This document shows, in pieces, positions 58,101-64,000 of a DNA stretch of 64,000 nucleotides (the stretch's first letter is position 1; every line of letters begins with the position of its first letter). A model generated the notes under the pieces. That model was not told the origin of the DNA. It saw nothing but the letters and a program-made list of their open reading frames with translations, and made no database searches. The position numbers and the translations under genes were made by a program. Source of the DNA: Opisthorchis felineus (lineage: Eukaryota > Platyhelminthes > Trematoda > Opisthorchiida > Opisthorchiidae); NCBI GenBank assembly GCA_004794785.1, contig SJOL01002192.1:62001-126000 (forward strand). The letters run 5' to 3'.

Positions 58101-60599
58101 CGGCACTATCAAAAATGCAGTATGTCGGTGAAGATAAAACCCAGTACAGCGTGTGCTGACTATCATAAACATCCACCAACCTTACAGGCTGCAGCGGACT
58201 ACTTGGTCCTGTCTAGCGCTGTTGCAACGATAGGAAACCTTTCCCCACATAGGTCGCGAATTCCTACTCCATTTTGAGTTTGCGCGGACAGAGACGACGG
58301 AACTATTGTTCTCGCATTCTTTCAGAATATTTTCAAATGTAATACAGAATAAAAAGTTAATAAACCGACTTTTCCAAAGAATATCATGCTGTATTTGCGG
58401 AGACATCCTGCTGAGCCGTGGGAGCCACGTGAATTCCGCACCCAAAGTAGGCATCGAGCACCCGAGAACAGAATTTAGTAAAGCTGTCACCGTCTGATGA
58501 GATTTTAAGTTTTCGAATAAATTCCATCAAATTCTCAAACTTCATGTAAAAGTTTCCTCAATTCAAGCTATGGTTTCCGGAAAATTTGAGGCGTGCTTCT
58601 GAGGATGCGATCCCGGAACCCACATTCTCGCAAATTCGGCCATCGTAATGTTGGTCCAACCTGCGCAAGGTAATAACAGAAAGCGCCTTGGAAGCTATGG
58701 CCGCCAAAAATGATGCTCTGGTGTTATTTGCATGATGTTTTTGCGCCATTTGGGAATATAGGGATCACCGCCGTGGCGCCCCATTTGTTCGGCAGTCCCC
58801 ATTCATCCCGAGTAATTTGATGCAAATTTGTACTAGTGTTCTCAGCCAAGCCAGATGAGGCTCGCTATAATCGAAGAGTTTGCGATGCCGGCTTACCTGT
58901 TCTTCAAGGTGTTCGGCCGGTCATTCGAGACGAAGTCCCTGCGAATATGAGATGCCACCATTTTTGGACGTCGTTTTACTAACGTCCATCGTTCCTAAAC
59001 CTGGTGATCGGATTACCTGGGACAATTTGTATATCTTTATTTATTTTTTGGAACTTCGTTGTCCCCCAGCGCCATTCCAATTATTGAATCCTTCATTATT
59101 CCCCGTTTCAAAGATATCCGTACACCATCGTAGTCGTTTGTTGCAGATATAGTTTGCCTGGCGCCAGTGAGGGTTGCTGAGCCCTACGAGATCCGTTGCT
59201 TATTGCGCAGTGCAAAGAATTTATTTCACCTTTCGCTTTTTTCGGTCGCCATCCGAAATGGCTTTTTTCGCTATCGTTCCCGTTGAGTTTTAGAAGGTTT
59301 TCAGTCTACCCAGCCCGATGTTGTTGGCGTCGGCGACACTTTGCAGGAAGCAACCGTCGATCTCCTGGGAGAGAGTAATTCGATCAACGGGCCTGCACGA
59401 AGCCGTCTTCAGTGTCATGTCAAGAACCGGATAACAATTTTTACCGTAGCTATTTACCGGCAGCTGATTACTATATGGTTCAAATGATTCCTGGGCCAGC
59501 TTGCTGTTGATGACCTCTGGTCGGCAGATATGAGCGCCTGCGCTGAAAGTTGGTGGCGGTTAGAAACGGGTGATGCTGAACAAATAACCGAATAAACTGG
59601 CCTTGGTGAACCGCTACAAAAAGACTGGGCTTCATTGTAGTGCGGCAGTGAGTGCAAGTCTTCGGCAAAGTGACCTATGCTGAGGGTCCCCACGTTGGTA
59701 CCCGCAGAGGCTAGTCAGTGAGCTGGCACTGCCACGGAGACTTCCTCCGTAAAATACTTGTACAACCGTAATAATATACCGACAACTGTCCACTGTCTTA
59801 CGGTCATTTTCGCAATTGTAAGGCTCTGACTGAGAGCTTTAATCGTCCACCTGTCTAGATGTGGGCACACGAATGTCATCCCAGCCCGCGTAATATTGTC
59901 AAAGCCAAAAATATTATCATGCTACGAGAGCCGTCGCTTGGTATCATCGGCGTTGCTTGCTGCATAAATCAGTGTAGATAAGCAAAAACATGCTGATACC
60001 GAGGCCTTCCACCTTCCATTTTCCTGCACTTCCTCGTCCGCCTTACGCCACCCTAATTCGAATACTATCTCCGCAGGTTGCAGCAACAGGACTGAGTGCT
60101 GTGCTCGTCATGCATCACATTCAGGTGCAGCTGCCACGTATCCGACTACACCCATGGCACTGAAATGCTCGACTTCTGTTTTCAAGTCCCGAAAGACTGT
60201 TTAAGTAGCTACCTTCATTGTCTGCTCACTGAAACAATCAGGACGACAAGAAGCTCCTGCTCGTATGCTGTATTCTTTGCACATTCACATGCTGCCTGTC
60301 AGAAACAAAGATATACGACGGGCTGACTGCATTCTCGATCTCTCCAAGTTTTCTACTGCGCAAATACGGTGATGCGGGGACCGCTGCAACCAGATGTACC
60401 AGCGCAAATGCTGTGAAGAAGGACCGAGTGGAAGTCTTTCTGACCGTTTGGATGCCCTTTGCCCACCAGTAATATTTGTGTTCTTCTAATCAACACTTGA
60501 TCTCTTTTACCTAAATTGCACTACATCCAAGCTATCTCAGCGATGGTTTGTCCAACCTTCACATGCATCACGGACGTGGCTCATTCCTAGCGCGCTTGA
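55191..60599. other. Mostly unassigned, about 5.4 kb
   Basis: Contains short ORFs in several frames: 55379-55762 plus (127 codons), 57422-57655 plus, 58880-59152 plus. None has a recognised domain. The plus strand is C-rich from about 57 kb, like the following element, and might hold its first ORF or untranslated region. I cannot show this. Confidence 0.3.
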
Positions 60600-61140
60600 T
60601 GCCCTTATCTCCTTTCCGGGATACACAGTCTCCCGTTCAGATCGTTCCCACCGCCGCTGTGGTGACTGCCTCATATACTCTAGAACCGAAATGGACGTTT
60701 TCCCTATTGACGATCCGCAAGTGGCAGACACTTCAGATTCTGTTTGGCCTTCTGCCTGTCGGGTTAACCCGCTGTTCATCCTCGGGTGTCTATACATGCC
60801 CCCTTCACACTCCACTAGCTCGATTGGCCAGCTATCCATGCTTCTTCCGCACACCCAAGCTCTACCTCACCTGAGCAGATTAATTGTTAATTATCTCGAC
60901 CGTTCTGAAATCTCCTGGTCTCAACACAAATTCCCTATGCGCCTTCGCCTCTGCTTGCCCAGTTTGATGTTGAAGGCCGGTCTCAGCTTGTAAGACGCCC
61001 CACAAGCGGTCCCTGCACCCTGGACATTGCCCTTGTCAACGTTTATTTATGTTCCACCACTGCAGTTGGCCTGAATTTACCTGATAGCGACCATCGTACT
61101 GTCATTTGGAGCCAGACGACTAATCACCCTTCTCTTACTT
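60600..61140 (+). pseudogene. AP-endonuclease of a third non-LTR element
   Basis: A frame at 60691-60993 contains LFILGCLYMPPSHSTSSIGQ, then LSMLLPHTQALPHLSRLIV, which fits the LLxVGCVYRPPxS endonuclease segment. The frame then shifts to DRSEISWSQHKF near 60898 (DFNxxxISW) and to a GPCTLDIALVNVYLC segment followed by VGLNLPDSDHRTVIW near 61040-61110 (TLDLVLVN...LPxSDHxxV). The order is right for an AP-type endonuclease. It ends where a SINE is inserted at 61141. Confidence 0.65.
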
Positions 61141-61326
61141 CGAGATGGCTCGGTGATTAAGGCGCCAGCTTACGAACCGAAAGGCCCGTGGTTTGACCCC
61201 GACCTCTGCCTCTCGACTTCCCCTGTCTAGGCCTAAGCAACCTGACAGTATCCCAGCCCTCGTGCTTCCTTTGGGTGGCATGGCAGCTAGGCGCCGAAAT
61301 GGCGTTACAGCTGAACAATTTTTTTA
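61141..61326 (+). repeat. Family A SINE inserted in a retroelement
   Basis: CGAGATGGCTCGGTGATTAA, B box GTGGTTTGACCCC and the 3' end GGCGTTACAGCTGAACAA are followed by a T run of seven (61320-61325). It interrupts the endonuclease-RT element at 60.6-62.5 kb, so it is younger than that element. Confidence 0.88.
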
Positions 61327-61932
61327 CTTCGCCCACCTTTGGGCCTTCATCCTTTCCACTGGCATCCTTGTAGCCTTTGCGATCTTGTTTAGGCATAAAA
61401 TCTTGGACGATTACCTTTTCTCTCGTGACGACCAAAGCGTGGCCGACATTTTTTCACGGCCATGCAGTACCCTCTTTATGTCTAGTTGCTCCCACACAAG
61501 CTTCCTGTGTTTCTGGTTGTCGTTCAGCCAGACGATTATCCGTATCGTATGTTCTTCCTTGAAACCCATGACCTCACTCACCTCATTCTAACAACAAAAT
61601 ATGGGACTGAGATTACCGCTGAAAAACTAGCTCTAGATGAGCGCGAGAAGTATCCGCCGTAGCCCATTCTCTTCTACCTAAGATGCTGGGGCGCCTCCTC
61701 CACAGGCGTTGCTTCTCTAATTCCTCTACAATTCCAAGGACTGTGGCAGCTGACTGGGGGCTACTTTCTGACCCTGCTAATAATGAAGATTCTTTTAGCT
61801 CCTAATTTGCCGGCTGCTATGCTCCCTCCGCATCGGTCCTTTCAACTTATTGCTCCCCACCTGCTTTTGTAATGACTACATCTGTTGATAAAATAAACCC
61901 CACCCTCTGCACACTCATTTACTTTACCTGAC
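61327..61932 (+). pseudogene. Linker between the endonuclease and RT of the split element
   Basis: The frame LDDYLFSRDDQSVADIFSR at about 61405-61461 is a likely part of the linker (WxxxFxxxDxxxCWxxF type), but this is weak. No other feature. Confidence 0.35.
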
Positions 61933-62490
61933 ATGAGTTCCTCATTCGAAAGCCTTAGAGACTCCAATTTCTCAAGCACTGGTGATATCTACCAAATCAT
62001 CCTAAAAGCTGCTGGCCCGGATATCCCCACCCTCATCCGTAATCTCTCCAGTATCTCCTTCATCACTGGCACAGTGCCAAATCGGTGGAAAAACCCCACC
62101 ATTGTTTCACACCAAGTCCACGAACTGCCCCAGCTACGTATCGTAAGATCCGCCGTACTTGATTGCTCTCCCGTACCACGGAGCACCTTACCAAAGTCCC
62201 TGTCACTGATTACCTGATCACAATAAAGACCCTTAACAGTTGGCAATATGGGTTTTAAACCCGGCTGTCAGTTAACCTAGGCCCTCTACACCGCCTGATC
62301 TACTGACCGGATAAACTGAACTCACTCCCGCACTGATTTTTCTTCCTGCCACCCCTGAAATGTCCACAACTCTGGATTTTTGATCCCACTGTTGGCCTGT
62401 CGAACTGTCTTTAGACAAAACGTTTTTCATTCCCTGTATTCCAAACTACGTGACAAGCTACCCTTCCGTATGTTACTACTACCTGCTTTT
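61933..62490 (+). pseudogene. RT of the split non-LTR element
   Basis: The frame ILKAAGPDIPTLIRNLSSIS then FITGTVPNRWKNPTIV fits RT domain 1 (ILKExAPxIxPxLxxLFNxSLxTGxVPxDWKxAxVxPIxK). After a frameshift the segment at 62165-62250 encodes TTEHLTKVPVTDYLI, then NSWQYGF, which fits the domain 2 part (LxxxLxxHLxxxxLIxxxQYGF). It decays further on, and 62400-62490 is only suggestive of domain A. Domains B and C are not visible. Confidence 0.65.
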
Positions 62491-62530
62491 TCAGTTTGAG
62501 TGACGTGTGCTAATTCACAAAAAAGGACAA
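62472..62530 (+). repeat. Partial copy of the fold-back repeat
   Basis: GCTTTTTCAGTTTGAGTGAC then GTGTGCTAATTCACAAAAAA GGAC matches 63709-63752 in the right arm of the fold-back repeat at 63.5-63.9 kb. It sits at the right end of the RT element above, so the repeat may come from that element's 3' end. Confidence 0.55.
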
Positions 62531-63447
62531 AAAAGGACCTGGTATCCGGGTAATACTGCAAAGATAATAATGCACATATTCACCAAACCTCAGCGGGTTC
62601 TGCTTTACAGATACCGTGGGGGTTAAAAATAGGGCTGCGCAACCACCAGCCTGAAGATAAAATCGCAGTTCACTTCGCCACAAGATCGATATCGTCACAA
62701 GAGAACAGATATCAACAGATAAACACAAAACACAATGTCCGACGAAGATACGTAAATGTTATAAAAATAATTCAATAAAACGAGAGTGTCAGGGGGAATA
62801 ATTGTAGGAATTGGCTGTCACATCCTTGATAAGCTGTCCTCTACACCGCCATTCAAATTCCTGGTGGGTTTTCCCCCTAAGATAGAGTTAGTCCTGGCTC
62901 CATTATTTTACTTACGCCAAGTTCCGAGTGGACTTATAGCAGTACGCCAAACGGAACTTGCCCACGCGCCAACTCCCAGTGGTCTCTCTGTATGCAATGT
63001 GTTCGGAACCCCATTTCCCACCTGCGGAGAGTTGAGCGCGCGGCTCCAATCTCCTTCCACCACCCCTACTCGCAACCCCCTATCAAACCACTAGTACGCA
63101 AGTCTTTTCCTAGCCTAACATCTCGTGTGCGTACCACTACTGTTCTAACTAAACCATCGCCTGATGTTTCACATTCATCAGCTAAGCCCAGGGGCCACTG
63201 TTCACGAGAGAACGCACCTGATTGCACTAAGACTACACCTCCTTTTTTAATTCCCTTGCGGTTTCCGACACTCAGTTCGTTCTTGAAGCAGAAATATGTA
63301 TTTCTTCACCCATCGCTTCCAAAATACCCGTGTCAAGTAATTCACTTGTTGCCAGACTTTTGTATGCCTCTCTGATATATTTTTTCGCACAACCCCGTAT
63401 ACCTTCGTGTCAAGTGTGAGCGAGTGATTTGGTGTTAATGCTGGATT
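62531..63447. other. No recognisable feature
   Basis: ORFs at 62786-63094 and 62992-63375 are Pro/Ser-rich and overlap in different frames. No domain. Confidence 0.35.
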
Positions 63448-63908
63448 TTCGAACCCGAGAAATTCACATGCATTATGATATACGCTAAATCCAGAGTCGC
63501 ACCTTTGAAATCTGTAGCAGCACCGAGGCTTGAGTCGAATACCACGCGACTAGCCAGGAGGGTGGTGGAAGGACTGGGGAAGGAGGCAGAAATCGGATTT
63601 CTTGACCCTTTTTTGTGAATTAGCGCGCGTTACTCAAATTCAAAAAGCAGAAAGCCGTAACGGTTCTATTCCGACTAGCCGTGGGATGGGTTACTGTTAC
63701 GCTTATCTGCTTTTTGAGTTTGCGTGACGCGTGATAATTTACAAAAAAGGACCAAGAAATCCGATTTTTGCCTTCTTCCTCAGTTCTTCCGCCACCCTTG
63801 CCGCCAGTCGCCCGGCGTTCAGCTCGTGCCTCGGCGCGGTTGCAGATTTGAAAAGTGCGACTCGTGTTTTAGCGTATGTCATCATGCATGTGGAATTCTC
63901 GGATTCGA
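63448..63908. repeat. Fold-back inverted repeat, arms about 200 bp
   Basis: The left arm 63448-63650 and right arm 63707-63908 are reverse complements with scattered mismatches and a spacer of about 56 bp. Examples are CATGCATTATGATATACGCT against the reverse complement of AGCGTATGTCATCATGCATG, and AATCGGATTTCTTGACCCTT against the reverse complement of AAGGACCAAGAAATCCGATT. The outer ends carry TCGAACCCGAGAA and its reverse complement. This is a candidate fold-back or MITE-like element, or an inverted duplication of a retroelement 3' end. No target-site duplication was found. Confidence 0.8.
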
Positions 63909-64000
63909 CATGCCATTGACAATACCCGACCACACCATACCCCACTTCGCTGTATAAATGTGAACAGGTTTCACGCAACGGAGTATTTTTAGTCCTCCTA

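Noticed and set aside
58485..58530. CTGATGAG near 58493 as a hammerhead
   Set aside because: No complementary stem II and no GAAA at the needed distance.
61157..61435. 92-codon minus-strand ORF
   Set aside because: Lies mostly on the antisense of a SINE.

Overview
The window is eukaryotic nuclear DNA, almost certainly from a digenean flatworm (trematode). The base composition is mixed, long ORFs are few, and putative exons have GT/AG-type boundaries. About half of what can be recognised is decayed retroelement sequence. The retroelement types (tRNA-headed SINEs, non-LTR endonuclease/reverse transcriptases with an RWLGHV-type tail, and a Penelope-like GIY-YIG fragment) suggest a food-borne fluke such as an opisthorchiid. 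That assignment rests on general impression, not on a search. No bacterial features, rRNA, functional tRNA or CRISPR array were seen.

Only four reading frames look like host coding exons. They are a minus-strand acidic disordered protein (about 5.83-6.80 kb), a large minus-strand exon of a multi-zinc-finger protein (18.81-20.54 kb), a plus-strand Ser/Lys-rich terminal exon (27.43-28.35 kb), and a plus-strand secreted-looking protein of 408 codons (36.24-37.47 kb). Four shorter plus-strand exon candidates (1.4, 3.9, 9.6 and 12.2 kb) have plausible splice signals but no recognisable domain. None of these products can be named.

The space between them is repeats. Family A is a tRNA-derived SINE (seven copies, both strands). 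Family D is a second tRNA-like SINE with a Leu/Ser-type A box, present as head-to-head inverted pairs at 5 and 9 kb and as half copies at 25 and 41 kb. Families B and C are short interspersed repeats that carry hammerhead-ribozyme-like cores: B at 23.8 and 41.9 kb, C at 11.0, 18.6, 26.1 and 26.5 kb. In the best copies the catalytic core, stem I and a near-palindromic stem III are intact, which suggests they act as dimers. A Penelope-like GIY-YIG endonuclease remnant lies at 39.8-40.15 kb.

Non-LTR retrotransposon debris includes RT C-terminal tails at 3.0, 30.5 and 31.8 kb, a minus-strand endonuclease start plus RT tail at 44 kb, and a degraded RT core at 45.7-46.3 kb. From about 50 to 62.5 kb there is a dense block of CR1/Jockey-like remnants: two tandem, same-direction RT copies at 50.9-52.9 and 53.2-54.4 kb, a further RT scrap at 55.1 kb, and an endonuclease-RT element at 60.6-62.5 kb split by a SINE. 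The right edge (63.45-63.91 kb) is a large fold-back repeat with arms of about 200 bp. The most unusual feature is the set of hammerhead-like motifs spread over two unrelated repeat families.
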